Assembly (NCBI GenBank): GCA_020698575.1
Contig: CM036244.1
Location: 28,804,034-28,868,033 of the forward strand
Source of the DNA: Bostrychus sinensis
Taxonomy: Eukaryota; Chordata; Actinopteri; Gobiiformes; Eleotridae
DNA length: 64,000 nucleotides
Reading direction: 5' to 3'
This document shows positions 49,641-62,620 of the stretch, piece by piece. Position 1 is the stretch's first letter. Each line of letters starts with the position of its first letter. The notes under the pieces are model-generated. The model did not search any database. It had not been told where the DNA came from and saw only the letters and a list, made by a program, of their open reading frames with translations. The position numbers and the translations under genes were made by a program.

Positions 49641-51954
49641 ATTACATTTTTATCTGTAAAGAGTTGAAACTAACTTAAATGCACAAAAGTTGCTTACCCT
49701 TTAACTGAAATATAACCTATAGCCGTGGTCTTTAATTACTGCAAAAAAAAAAAAAAAAAAAGCTTAAACTATTTATTGCACATACCTTTTAATAGGCCAC
49801 TAAACAGCCGTGATATACAGGAGCCACGCCTACTCTGAGAACTACAGTTATTCAGTAACTTTTTCTTGGTGCTTTATATTTAATATATCAGCCCGTGCAT
49901 GCACTGTACAAAGTGGTTCAGCAGTTTATCAGTTTTTCTGAATATGCTATGGACTAAAGTTTAATTTTAAATTGACTAGATGATGCACTTCATGAATCCA
50001 TGAATTCCTTTATTGACTTAATGTAACCAGATGTCATGTATTTTTGAGGGAGTGTTTTATTTCAAATGACAGATTCCTCTTCTGTTAGTACTCTCAGAAT
50101 GCTTTGAAGAGACAAAATAATGAATCATATGCAGTAACCTTCATGCTGTCCAGACTTCCAAGTACATTTTGAGTTAACCAAACCCTAACCTTCACCGCTC
50201 CAAAACTGCAATAAAGTCATAGAATCAATGTGATAAATTCCTAAAGTGATGCCACATAATTTGAGTATCAGCTTTCAGTAAATATTCACAATGACATGAA
50301 CTGGAGAGGCACTTTGCTTTTCTAATTACAATCCAAATCAAGAGTCCATTTGCAATCAGCAATAATTACAGCACTGTCTTTTGGTGCTGTTTTCCAGTGA
50401 CTGCTCCTCACCGGCAGATAAGAGACGTGTTTGGAAATGTACGTTTAGTTCAAGTGTTTGATTGTGCTAATCACCACCTCACTCAAACAGCTGTGGTGGT
50501 ACAGGTGGCCATCTCACACAGCTACATGAAGACAGACACAAAATAGAGCTTAATACTATGTCTTATTGTAACGGCATTTCCCTTCAATTTATAATTTATC
50601 CGTGATATTTAGAATACTGCAAAAGTTTTAGTAAGGGGTAAAAGAATGCTTTTATAAATTCAGAATTTTATTTATAATTTATAAATGTTAAAGTGTGATG
50701 GGCCAAGGACAAGGGATCCTGTACCATTTTTAGATGCGGTCCAAATACAATAACTTCATTCACTTAATAAACAAGATTGATTTAGATGATTTTGATGCTA
50801 TGGTAAAAAAAAAATCTACCTACACGGATGGCTCAATAGAAAGAGCAGTTATTCCAGAACCAGAAGAGTGCATCTAATTTTGATTTGTTTTTCTTTTGTA
50901 CTTTTGTGTATTTTTGTACAATGTGAAATGTAAATCTGTACCAGTTTGCCACCTTGAAATTACTAGCTCTGAGTTTAAAATGTCAGACTAGTAATTAAGT
51001 CCAACTGGTTTTACATCTTGCAAATGCATGGCTCTGGGTTGACTGAAAGTAGGAGTGTATGTTTTAGCCTGCACTTTCTTAAGAACCATTAATTTAACAT
51101 CCATTGGAAGATTTCATGATTGGAGTGTGCAGCATACCAAATTATTAATATTAAAGTTCAGATGATTACATGATTCCTATTACAGTATGCTAGTTAAAAA
51201 ACATGTACAATTCATTTAATCTAGTCCAGTATGCAGCTTGCTGTGACTAATATGGTTCGCTTTTCTATTAAAGTTTCTAAAAATAAGGGATATTTGCATG
51301 TGTGTTTTTCTGTCTGCTGTGTCCAGTGTCCAAAAATGGAAATGTTGAACATGTTGTTACCCGTCTCATTATTTCCTCTTCCCCTGAAATCAGGAGCTGT
51401 CCCTTCCCCCTGCTGTCTTCCCACAAAAGTTGTGATTGCATGTGCAACAATCAATAATCCTCCTGCCCAACTTTACATGCACCAAACCAAAAATAAGCCC
51501 AAAGTGCATGTCCACCCAGGTATTTCAGTCACCGCTCATCAGCGCTGGGTGAGATAAATGCCCACAGCTACTGCAGCCATCTTGGGTTTTAGGAAGCTCA
51601 TTATTAGCTGATGTTTGATGAAGGTAGAAGTTTTAAAGGTCTGCCTGTTCTTACCTGTCTTAATAATGATGTATTGAAAACTACCCCAAGACATTAAATA
51701 ATCTTTTTAAATAATCTTCTCTGGATGACAAAAATTAAAGGTTGTTGTTACATTTTTGTTGTTTGTTGGCTTAATGTCACCCAGATCTGATAAGTCACTT
51801 CCCAGGGCTCTAGACTAACTTTTTCAACTTTTTCAGTTGGTCACAGTTTATTCAATTCATATATTCATTCATATTACACTCCATATAGAATAGAATTTAA
51901 TCCAGTCTATTCAGGACACACACAAATAATAAGAAAAATATTCATGTGTTTAGT

Positions 51955-52130
51955 TAATGTGTGTGTGTGTGTGCGCGCGTGCGTGTGTTTGTGGGTCTGT
52001 ATATATTGGTGCGTAAGGGGATGTGGGGACTGGGGGGTGGGTGGGGGTTTGCTTTTAACCTTGTAAAGCACTTTCTGCTGCATTACTGTATGAAAAGTGC
52101 TTTATAAATAAAGTTTGATTGATTGATTGA
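51955..52130 (+). repeat. GT-rich tract and retroposon tail ending (TTGA)n
   Basis: (GT)n/(GC)n at 51958-51985, then AAAGCACTTTCTGCTGCATT...GAAAAGTGCTTTATAAATAA and AAGTTTGATTGATTGATTGA. This is a very common teleost LINE tail. Confidence 0.6.
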
Positions 52131-52930
52131 TAGTCACTGGTATTGGCTTGTGTTGGGTATCAGTTGATACTTAAAGCCCTGGCATTGGTAGTCTTTTGGT
52201 ATCAGGCCTGAAAAAGTTGCGACCACTCACCTACAACAGTACAGCTAACTGAGCTGAGGTTAGCTGAGGTTAGCTTTAGGTCCATGCAAACAGCAAATAC
52301 TCATCCTCGTTAAAGATCACATTTTGCATCAGTTTTTATCTGCATTTCTTCGCTTTTCTTTGCTTTCTCTGCCTTTGTAGCCCTGGTTCTCTGGAACAAG
52401 ACACATCTAGTACTAAAATAGAGACTTTCTCTAACTTACCCTAGCATCATTCAGCAGCCAATAGGAGTGGATCTTATTGCAATGTGGCAGCAGGTTAAAT
52501 TCCTCAAGAACCTGAAGTCTATGTACTATGTACTCTGTAAAATATACTATATACAGGTTTCTTTCAACAGAAGGGAAACAATAGGTAGTTTCTGTTTAAT
52601 GAGATAATTTTCATGAAAAAATGATCAGCCTATTCATGTATGCACTACTCACAAACTGACTCACACACAGCACTTGGCTTGAAAATCAGTATGTTGTTTG
52701 ATGGATGACTTATGTCTCTTTGATGCAGCAGATGTTTGAAGTTGAATTCCTCTTCATGTCCCACCACACTTTACAGTGAGGGTTAAACTCTGTCCCTTTG
52801 AAGGCAGCTCTCTTAATGAACACCTCCTACATACAGTATCACTTTCATGCCTGGCTGGTAATTACCTTCTTCTCAACCCAAAAATTAATTACATCGCCAT
52901 AAATTGGCAATTTACCCACTGATGCAATGC

Positions 52931-53700
52931 TTACACACAATATAATATGATTCCTAGTCGAAAGATGGATGATGGCTGAAGCATCTGCCAAAAGTGTGCT
53001 CCCTGAAGGTCAGAGCAGCCCACTGGGTGCCAGCATCCTGCTTCAGCACTGGGTGGTCTCAGGTTGGTTTCCAGGACGTCCAATTTGTTTTCCCTCACAT
53101 GGATGGGAGAAGCAGTACCAGAACAAGAACAGTGAATATTTACACCTAATCTCTCTTCCTCTGACATTTCCCTCAGAGTTTAGACAGCTGTGTCATAAAG
53201 CCATGTTGGGATGCATTTTTCTTTGTCCTTATCTCGTGACAGATTTGTTGTGCTGCCTGACTTTATCAGTCGCCTGCACATCTATGTCAGTTTGTTGTGT
53301 ATATTTTAGTAGAAAACTCCCATTTGAGAACATTTCTAACCTCCTAAGAAGACTTCTCTATTTGGGACTAGGATGTTGTTGCCACCGCTCAGTGCTGTTC
53401 TTTTGTGTGAAGTTAATGAATTGGGCCTATGCCAGCCAGAGGTGGATTATTATTGCAGTTGTTCAAGTTGAGTTTTAGCAAGCCAACCTTGTACTGCACA
53501 AATAAACTGCATCAAAACCATCCCTGTTACTGCTTACTCTTGGTTGGTAATATAAAAAGGCCCCCTGACGTAAATACAAACACATGAATACAAAGATATA
53601 TTGGTGTCATCAGGTAACTGAATAAACTGAGTTGGATTATTATAGTACACATACCTGCAAAATTATTATTTTTTTCAAAAGGTTCCCTTAATCAAAAAAG
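52931..53700. other. Intron 1, longest ORF in the window, judged not a gene
   Basis: A 169-codon frame (52969-53478) is open on + but its composition is Cys/Leu/Ser-rich, with no domain, no splice context and a frame change in apparent codon character. I treat it as chance. No named repeat is seen here. Confidence 0.35.
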
Positions 53701-53707
53701 CAACATA

Positions 53708-54186
53708 CACTATATTTCCAAAAGTATTCGCTTACCCACCCAAATAACTGAACTTGGATTATGGTGTGGGGTTGTTTTCAGGAGCTAGGCTTGGTCCCTT
53801 AGTTCAAGTGAAATAAACTCTGAATGCTTCAGCACCAAGAGATTTTGGAAAATTCCATGTTCCCAACTTTGCCACTTCCTGTTCCAACATGACTGCATAT
53901 AAGTCCAGAGAACAGGGTCCATAAAGACATGGATGAGCGAGTTTGGTGTGGAAGAACTTGACAGTCCTGCACAGAGTCCTGACCTCAACCTTTGGGATGA
54001 ATTAGAACGAAGACTGCGAGCCAGGCCTTCTCTTTGGACTAGATACCTAGATACCTAGATGTCTGATGTAGATAGATGCAAAGGGTGGGCCGATGTCATA
54101 TTAAAGCCTATAGATGAAGAATTGGATGTCACTTAAGTTCATATGCATGTAAAGGTAGATGAGCTTATACTTTTGGAAATATAGTG
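53708..54186 (+). mobile_element. Internally deleted Tc1-like transposon
   Basis: TA at 53706-53707 and 54187-54188. The ends CACTATATTTCCAAAAGTAT and ATACTTTTGGAAATATAGTG are perfect 20-bp inverted repeats. The interior keeps the 3' half of the transposase gene (ATTATGGTGTGGGGTTGTTT, GGCTTGGTCCCTTAGTTC, GACATGGATGAGCGAGTTTG, CCTGACCTCAACC, GGGATGAATTAGA) with the N-terminal half missing. This includes the DDE-region segment that normally reads V-x-W-G-C-F. At 479 bp it is non-autonomous. Confidence 0.88.
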
Positions 54187-54189
54187 TAT

Positions 54190-55640
54190 GCTGACTAGTT
54201 TGAAAATTGCACTCAAAGTAGGACCTTGATAAATGTACAACTCCTTTGCTAACAATGAGATAAACCTTATTTTCAATGTTTTTGAACCAACTAACTGGAT
54301 AAAGTTTACTCAGTAGACATACAGAGATATGTGGTAAAGGAAAAAAATCCTTGACCTTGTCACCAAAGACCTTCCAAATATCTGATGAACCGACACATAC
54401 ATTGAGAAGAGAAACCTGTGACTTCTGTAGAGAGAGAAAAGATGTAAAAAACTTAATGTATCTTCAATACCTTCTGGTTCATGAAATAGTCTTGCACAAC
54501 TTCTTTATACCTTTCGGCTTTGTACTTTCCTTGTATTAAATTCTGCAATCCTTAGAAATGAATTTACTTACTGCTTTTCTTGGAGTTGTTGTTCTGGGTT
54601 CAGTTATTAAAAAAAAAAAAATCATTTTGACTGTTTAATTAGGTGTAATTTTTGAACCTCATCTGACAGACTCCTGAATAGGCTTTTTCTTGATGAATAA
54701 TGTAATGAGTGATGCCTGAGCCATGTTTTAAAATGTCACGTTTGCATGATTGGCCCACTGGGGAAACTTATCCTGACAGAAGCATAAATATAAGAGTTAA
54801 CTGCTGGTTTACAGTTCTCTCAACCTTCAACACTTTATACACATAGATATTACATGTTATTATTTTTTGCACTTAGACATAACATAACATAGAGGTCATG
54901 TGCATTCATACTGTACATACATGCCTTACACAGACATTGCTTTTCTTTGTGATTCCTATGTTAAACAGCTTGTATAGACTTCATAAAAAACCTTTGCTCT
55001 GCACAGAGTGACTTTGACCAAGTGTAGTGCTTGAACACATTCTACCATCATGCTTGATGCATGTGTTTGGCTCGTAGGCTGGAGGCAAGTGTTGGATAGG
55101 AGCATACAGTTCACTAAGTGCAACAAGGTGCACTTTAAATGAGTTGGACTGTGATTCTCAGTTCAGACTCCACGTATACTGCAAAGTGATTACTTCATTA
55201 GTATGATGTGGTCTTGTGTGTTTGCTTGTTGTTTTTCAGAGTATAAATGATGTGTGCAATGCTTTTCTCCTTCTAGCCCACCTGAAGTCAGTGTTAGATG
55301 GAAGCTAGTTGAAAATGCTTTGAATCAGCCTTAGATCAGTTTCTTGCTTTGATAAAAAAAATACTGTTGAAAAGTCATGTCAAATAAAGGGCATATTACC
55401 AGTTTGTGTATGAAAGGTAGAGAGTTTGCGTTATTGTAAATATTGTTCATTCATTGTTTATTTATTTGGATCATGATTAGTTGTTCCCTAAAGGCAGCTA
55501 AAGGTTTCCAAATAACTGCAAAATCCTCCAATAATCTCACATTTTCCCTCATCATTAAAATATCAAAACCATGCTCATCTAGTATCCCAATAAAACAAGT
55601 ATTTGATTTACTAATTATTATTATGCACAGTCCTGTTAGG
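54190..55640. other. Intron 1, nothing recognised
   Basis: AT-rich, with poly-A at 54608-54620. No exon or named repeat. Confidence 0.4.
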
Positions 55641-55649
55641 TGATGCTGG

Positions 55650-56450
55650 TAGGTGGCGCCCATGACACCCTTTAGTTATGGCACAACCTGGACAATGGTC
55701 AGTTAGTCGCAGGGCTGACATTTAGAAGCAGATAAACCATTCAGTCTCATATTCACTCACTAGAGGGGATTTAACTATACATGTATGTAATGGATTGAGG
55801 ACACAGTTACACAGACAGAAATAAGGACCTGGGGCTCAACTACTATCTTTTGGCTGTAAGGCATGAGCACATCTAACACTTTTATATCTTTTTATAGTTA
55901 CGTTTGATGGTCACAACATTGACAAACAGGATACAGTGTTGTCAATTGAAGTCTTGCCATGTTGTTTGGCAGGTGTCACATAGTTAGAGCATATCTTGTG
56001 CGACAGGTAACACAAAGTTAGGGCATATCTCTTGTGACAGGCAGTGAAAGACCTCATAAAAAGATTTTTGGATTTTTTTGGCAATTCTCTGGCATCACAC
56101 AAAGTCAGTTCTTGGAGATGGGCCGGTGTTTTATTTATTTGTTCTTTCATTCATCTTTTTCCACTTATTTCTGTTAGGAGTTGCAGGTACTGAAGCCTAT
56201 CCCAGTAACTTTGGGCTTTAGGGCAGTGCACAGCTAGTCATAGGGCTGGCCTTCTCTCACAATCATTCTCTATGGCAAATTGGAGTCACCCATTTACCTA
56301 ACAAGTGGCATGTCTTTGGACAGTGGAGAGAAGTAACTGGAGAGAACCCACAGTAACAGAGGGAGGACATGCAGACTTCATCCAAAGAGAATGTGTCGGC
56401 CAGCCTGAGCATCAAACTCACAACCTCATTGCTGGGAGGCAAGAGACTTT
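55650..56450 (-). repeat. Two reversed L2-type LINE tails
   Basis: 55650-55880 (CGCAGGGCTGACATTTAGAA...TCATATTCACTCACTAGAGG) and 56190-56450 (CCTATCCCAGTAACTTTGGG...CATAGGGCTGGCC...CATTTACCTAACAAGTGGCA...GGCAAGAG) are reverse complements of the family tail at 1651. Poly-rich spacer sequence lies between. Confidence 0.5.
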
Positions 56451-57140
56451 TAGGTTTTTGGAAAATGAATTTATATTTAATTTTACATTTACTTGAATGA
56501 TAACTGATAAACAAATAATAAGTATAATATTTACATTTTCAGCACCCACAATAGATAAAGGGATAGAGCATTTTGAGATGATGAAGGCTTACTATTTGTT
56601 CTTTATGCAACAATGCTTGGTTATGGAATATACATAATATATGCATCTTAACAGTGTGACGGTTATATTGTAAAAGCCAGTTATCTGATTTTGCTGTTTG
56701 ATAGTAGCAGCCTTTCCTACACTGAAAGAGTTCTCAGAGTTAGTTTAAATGTTTGTTCAGAGAATCCCGAAGTGCTCCATGGTGGGTTTGATGGCTTGGA
56801 ACCCTGTAGTGCAGCTGTAGATCACTGCTCAGCTGGGTGTCAAGATGTGTTGAATTGTAACAGCCACTAATAGGAGTAGAAAGACGTCATTAGCAAGAGA
56901 CATGTCAACCAAACACTTTACAAACTAAATCAAACTTCAATTTGAGAACCTGGGGAATTAGACAATAAAAGTTTTTTGTGTACATAAATTACCCTTGTGT
57001 GGTGTTTCAAGAATCTTTTCAGTGACTCTTGCGTTTAGTTTTTCAGTAATATTTTTGTTCTGAGTCAACTATAAACATAAGCATGCAAAAATCTACCCAT
57101 TTATTCATTGGGAAGAATTTATAGAACAAATGGAAACATA

Positions 57141-58204
57141 CACTGATCAGGCATAACATTAAGACCACTAACAGGTAAGTTGAATATCACAGATTATTCA
57201 TTTTGTGGCATACTTCATTTTGGCACTTGTTAGTGGGCTGGATCTTTTAGGCAGCAAGTGAACATTTTATCTTCAAAGATGATGTGTTAGAGATGGGAAA
57301 AATAGACAAGTGGAAGGATGTGTGGCCTGGTGAGCTAGTCTCTCCTACTTTCTTTTCCAAAGCACAGTCTGATTCCTCACTCACAGCGAACAGTTTCTCT
57401 CTGGTTGATTTGGAACTGGCATATTACAGCCATTTATCTGCAGGATGTTGTATGAATACATAAGCAGAGCAAATTTAATAACTTCTCTCAAGTGATTAAA
57501 AGCGTTTGTGCTTTCCTTTGTCACTCATAAAGTCCCGTTGACAAAGACTCATCTAATGTTAAGACAACATTCAAACAAAGTGACTTTCTCCACAACTCTT
57601 TGTACAACTGGCTTCTGCTGCCGTCCCTGTTCAGAAATAAATACAGAGCTATTCATAATACATTGTATTCTGTGGTTTTATGTCAAAACCGGCAAGAATC
57701 AGTCATGTTTGTATAGGATACAAGTCAGCACTGCTTACGTCCCGCACTTTGTTTCTCTGATTGGTTACTCTGCCTGTGACTGTTCTGCCCATAGAAATAA
57801 AACTTAAGCAAAGGGATAGCAGACCAAGTTCTTTGTGTAGAATAGGAAAAGAGTTTGTCTGAACAGCCAGGCTAAAGGATATGAGCAAGTTTGACAAAGG
57901 CCAAATTGTGATGGCTATAGACGACTGGTTCAGAGCTTTTTCCAAAAGTGCACCTTGTGTGGGGTGTGCAGTGGTCATAAGAGTGGTCCAAAGAAGAAAC
58001 ATTGGTGAACCTCACCAGGTGGTACAGGGGGAAGCGACAGCTGGCCCATGTGTCCAATCCAACAGACAAGCTGTGTAGCTCAAGTTAATTCTATTTCTGA
58101 TAGAAAGGTGTCAGAGTACAAAGTGCAGTACAGTTTAGGACTGCATAATAGGCAAGTGGTCATAACACGTAAAACAATGATGGTCATAATGTTATGCCTC
58201 AGTG
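57141..58204 (+). mobile_element. Tc1-like transposon relic with an inner insertion
   Basis: TA at 57139-57140 and 58205-58206. The left end CACTGATCAGGCATAACATT and the right end AATGTTATGCCTCAGTG are inverted. This is the same family as 3661-5136, here in sense orientation. The coding scrap from 57881 reads MSKFDKGQIVMAIDDWFRAF, the start of a Tc1 transposase helix-turn-helix. Between about 57327 and 57873 is unrelated sequence bounded by AAGGATGTG and AAGGATATG, probably a secondary insertion with an 8-9 bp duplication. Confidence 0.72.
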
Positions 58205-58206
58205 TA

Positions 58207-59339
58207 TAGTTGTATTGTAAAATACAAACACTATAAATATTGATACAAATGTTGGAGGTTTTAGACTGTACAATCCTCAGCCAACGCCTGCAAGCGACCA
58301 ACTGTCCAACCACACTATGCCAAGCAAGTTTATTCAAAGTTTGTGAAGTGAGCAAATGCTTTGGAGTGCCTCTTCAGTTTTACTCATGCAACATGCTTTC
58401 TTAACCAGCTCTATAATACAGCACTGATTTTTCCACTCGTATTTGGTATGTTATTTAATCTTTATTCCAAATCCTTTTGTAAAATGTTCACCCCAGGATT
58501 TCTAATCAAAGGAGAACATTTGAGCACTTTATTCTGGGCTATTTGTGAAATGCAATATGCCCATTCAGCTTTGAATAGTACTAATTGATGTGTAGTGGCT
58601 GCTGAGGGTGCAGTCATTTTAGTTCTGTGTCTGAATTCATTACAGTTTAGCCAGAAATATCCGGAAGAAACTATCCTATACAAAACAGATTATCATAAAA
58701 TAAGCCGGAGTATAACCTTCTTTTGCATGGAGACTAGCAGTAATTGGCAGTTCAAGTTGGTGTTGTAATTGTTCAAGTTTTTTTGTCAATATCATGACCT
58801 CCACTGCACTCTGTTTCATTCCTAATCCATACCTGCAGAGGTTGGAAGTTGAACTGACACGGTTCCTGGGGTCTCTTTAGGTAAGAAGACTACAAGTAAT
58901 CTGAGGAATGTCACAAGGAAATATATATTAAAAAAAATCTTATCTCCAATAGCTTACATTACAAATGACCTGTTGGTTCAGTGGCAGTGCTGTTACATCT
59001 CCAGCCTCAATAATGTAGGAGTTCTGGACCACTGCTGAAATTCTATCAGAAATGGACATTCCTTTAGGAGACGAGAAGTCTGCGCTTACCCACCAAGGAT
59101 GCAAAACAAAGACATAAATCTGTCCTTTACGAACTGCAGACCAATAAATATGCCAGAAGAGGCCTCCTCGCTTCTCTGATAAAAACCAGGGACCTGGTGA
59201 TCTGTTTAAAAGACTTTATATGCATTAACATGTTACTTTACAGGAAAATGTCATAGCTATGTTTTGTGCAAACTGTTAAATATAACATGTGTTTAAAGGT
59301 ATGTAAATTGAAGTGGAGTAAGACACATTTCTTTTTATG
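58207..59339. other. Intron 1, nothing recognised
   Basis: Short chance ORFs only. No repeat boundaries that I can define. Confidence 0.4.
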
Positions 59340-60490
59340 ACATTTATTTTGTGTCTAGCAGAGGTAATTTGAGTCCTCCACTATCAGTTCAAAGGGGGGG
59401 GGGGGGGCCGAGACACCCTTCCAGTCTTATCTTGGGGTGCGGCCCACATTCCTCAGTTCAGTTCTTAGTTTCGTCTTGTCTTTGTCTCGTCTCGTCTCCG
59501 TCTCTCCTTCGTCTTTTAAGTTTAATTTTTCTTTTCTTCTCGTCATTTTTGTTGCGTTAAGTTCACCTTGCCGGTGATAACATCTTTTCACAATAAGTCG
59601 CCCAAACTTTTGTTCGAGTATCATTTTTGTAGTTTATTTTAAAAAGCCTCGCGCCGCGCAACATCCGCCAGCTTTAACAATCGCTGCCTTGACCAAAGCA
59701 GCTAATTTAAGAAGTTATACTTCTAAAGTTTCGAATCGCTGTGAAAGGATTTTTATTGAATTTTTCATTTGGCATTAAAAGGGACATTTGCCATACTCTG
59801 AGACTTTGACGCTGCCTTACGCTGACAACAGCTAAACTCTCCCTGAGCGGCATCACGCTCCTGTTCAACATAACGGACACCTGGCGACTGGCTTGTGGAG
59901 CTTGGAGGACACACCACGAACCGCTGTTTGGAGCCGGGAACACCAGCCCTGCTACACCCCGCGGCTCTAAAGGACAAAGAACAACATCCGAGCCCCTGGC
60001 TGAAACCGGAGGCTGGCTGTCGTTACCGCCTTCCCCTCCTGCACCGAGCGCCGTAAGATCAGTGTGGTTATGTATGATACAGAATTGGCACTTTTAGTCT
60101 CAGAGTCTACTCCCTTATTCCTAAATTTCCAATAATTTAATAAGTCAATTTATTACTTACTCCACTGCAATTCATCATTAGTCAATAATTCTGCGTAACG
60201 GTTCTGTTCATAATTACATTCCTTTCAATATTTACCTGTGCCTCAGTACACTATTTCACCTTATTGTGTAAATAAACGTTATACTTAATCTAAATTAAGT
60301 TGAGTTTGGTGGTCTTTATCTATTAAACTGAGTCCCTCCTGGTCAATCCTTCCCTCTTAAGACATTAGTTTAGGTGTTTTAATCTGCACGTTAGCGCAAG
60401 GCTAACTGGTACCAATGCGGAGTTATTACTCCTAATCTTTGTCTTAGTTCAGTGTATATATTTTTATATATGTACCCTACAATAAGAAAG
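59340..60490. mobile_element. CpG-rich LTR-like block (possible solo LTR)
   Basis: A G14 run at 59394-59407, a CGTCT-rich pyrimidine tract at 59465-59515, CpG-rich sequence to 60055 ending GCGCC|GTAAGATC, an AATAAA at 60269, and a TATATA/CCCTACA end near 60475. The mix of CpG-rich core, poly(A) signal and TG...CA-like edges suggests a long terminal repeat, but no 5-bp duplication or primer site was found. Alternative: an unrelated alternative promoter within the intron. Confidence 0.3.
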
Positions 60491-60507
60491 CCGTGATTTC
60501 AATCTAA

Positions 60508-61643
60508 GGGTGTATTCACACAAGGAAAGTCTGTTGGTGTGCTTCTTTGGTCCGGATCGAGTCTGGACTTTATTTTTTCTGTTTGGTTTGGATCGTATTC
60601 TCATTGCACTTTTTGCAAGTGGACTAAAGTTTGTAAACAGTGCGTGACGATCACTGCACCTATTGGCCAGAAATGACGCAGGCGGGGCAACGCAAAGACA
60701 CGGAACCTGAGCTAAAACAATCATGACTTGCGTGCTGCACTTGTAACTGGGATATTTATTCTGATTTTACAGCTACAAATCTGTGAAAAATATTTTAAAT
60801 GTCAAGAGCAGCTAATTCGAAATTAGTTTCACCGCACCCTACTTGTTTTTATTGCAACGCCAAAGGTGTGGTGCAAGCCGGCTGCAGGTGAGAAGACACA
60901 CCCTCTGCGCTACTCACAGCAGCAGTGCTGAGCAGAAAACGACAGAACAGGTAGGCTATAAGTGCAAATATCAAAGAGGCACTGTATCCTCACTGTTCGA
61001 AGTTTGTCCATGGCTCGTGGCTTTTTGTGTGACTTCCACTGCTGTATTATTTCCCTTAGTGCCCGGCTACGGTGGCTTGTTAACTCCTAAAAGGCTGGTG
61101 ACGTTTGTAGTTGGGCCGGATCGGGGCTGGTTCATATTCACACTGTAAGCCAGGGGTGTCCAAACTTTTTTCCTTGAGGGCCACATACTGAAAAATATAT
61201 GTGCAGGAGGGCCACTCAGTCGAGGCGCCATATTTTGCATCACCACAAAAGATGTCACTTTTTCTTGGCGCCACCAACCACTAATTTTTTTATTTTTTCT
61301 TTCTTAATGCCAGGTACATCTCACACAAATGAAGTTTTTTACCTGCGTTTCAAACCTTGCAGTAAACAGTGCTACCTGTGGCAATTTGGGCCAATTGTGA
61401 ATGAAGTCCGAGGGCCAATAAAAAATTGTCTGCGGGCCGCATTTGGCCCCCGGGCCATAGTTTGGACACCCCTGCTATAAGCGAACTGTACCAGAGCCCG
61501 TCTCAAGAGGTGGTCTCAGTCCGCTTGTTTTGTCTGGACCAGAGTTCGCATGAGTGTATTCACACCTGCACACTTGGTTTGGACTAACATGGGAAACGAA
61601 CTCTGGTCCATTTGGACCAAACGAGGCAGGTGTGAATACACCC
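60508..61643. mobile_element. PIF/Harbinger-type MITE flanked by TAA, interrupted by a hAT
   Basis: TAA at 60505-60507 and 61644-61646. The ends GGGTGTATTCACAC and GTGTGAATACACCC are perfect inverted repeats. Inner sequence pairs imperfectly (TTTGGTCCGG... with ...GGACCAAACGAGG). Without the nested hAT (61151-61474 plus one duplication) it would be about 0.8 kb. Confidence 0.75.
61151..61474. mobile_element. hAT MITE nested in the Harbinger element
   Basis: The ends CAGGGGTGTCCAAACT and AGTTTGGACACCCCTG are perfect 16-bp inverted repeats. The duplication CTGTAAGC (61143-61150) and CTATAAGC (61475-61482) differs at one base. The element is 324 bp, non-coding. GGGCCGCATTTGGCCCCCGG near the right end is typical of this abundant family. 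Confidence 0.9.
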
Positions 61644-62449
61644 TAAGAATAGCACTTACAGGTGAACTGGTGATTCTGTTTTGTGAATGTTTTTTCTTTC
61701 ACTAAATGGCCTTAAGTTTTAGGTTTGTGTCTGACTGAGTAGAGCTCACCTCTCAACCAAAGCAGCTGGGATTGTTTCCAGCCATGCAACCAGTAAGGGC
61801 TAAGTGGTGAAAAATGCCAGACTGTATACTGTATTCATGAGTACAGTCTTAGCCATCATTGGTGGTTAAAATAAAGAATGTTATGAAAGTTAAGCGCTGT
61901 AGTTGCTTTGAAGATATGTTATAGTTGAATAACCACAAATATAGTGCTGATGTATTCTCTGTATCTATTTATGTACAGAAAACACATATTTAACAGCTCT
62001 TACTGAGAGCCATACTCAGGCAGTAGAGACAAAAAATGTAAGCATGAACACATATATTGTGGATGTCTATAATAGGAAATAAAGAGAATCGTTTAGAGTG
62101 TTAGAATAGTAAGTGATGCTGATTACAAGCATTATGTATTTTGAGCATGAGTCACTGATGATGGAGCCATTCTGACATTTAGGCTCATTGATGTGTTGTT
62201 GTCTGATGGTAACTCAGTGTTCTTGATGTTTTGTCATCTTAGTCACATGGCCTTTTAGATGTACTATGAATTGAACTATGAATGAAGTATTTTTCAATTC
62301 TTTAGTTTGCAAAGACACATCATCTGCTCACAGTTTTCACACCTCCACAGAGACATGTTTGGTCTGGTTCGTTTGTTTTTTGTTTTTTTGTTTTTTGTTT
62401 TTGGTCCCGCATATTCCCTGCTTACACCTTGAAATCTTACCTAGCAGAG

Positions 62450-62620
62450 AAGCAAATAGGTGTAGCTAAGGGCAGAGATAGCCTCAAAATGGGGAAGTTG
62501 ATGGTTCAATTCCTGCCCCCCTACGTAACGACATTAACTCTTAGTGTCCTTGGCTAAGACACTTAACCCACCTTGCTCCTAGTGTCTGCAGCACTGGTGC
62601 ATGATGTGTTGTGTTATTTT
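62450..62620 (+). repeat. tRNA-derived SINE
   Basis: A B-box-like GATGGTTCAATTCCTGCCC near 62500, followed by AGTGTCCTTGGCTAAGACAC and GCAGCACTGGTGCATGATGT, the body shared with the SINE at 31171. The A box is eroded. Confidence 0.6.

Noticed and set aside
52969..53478. 169-codon ORF, + strand
   Set aside because: Biased Cys/Leu/Ser composition, no domain or splice context. Length alone is within chance for 64 kb in six frames.
57160..57180. AACAG|GTAAGT as a recursive splice site
   Set aside because: Purine-rich upstream, and it is the normal terminal sequence of the Tc1-like family.
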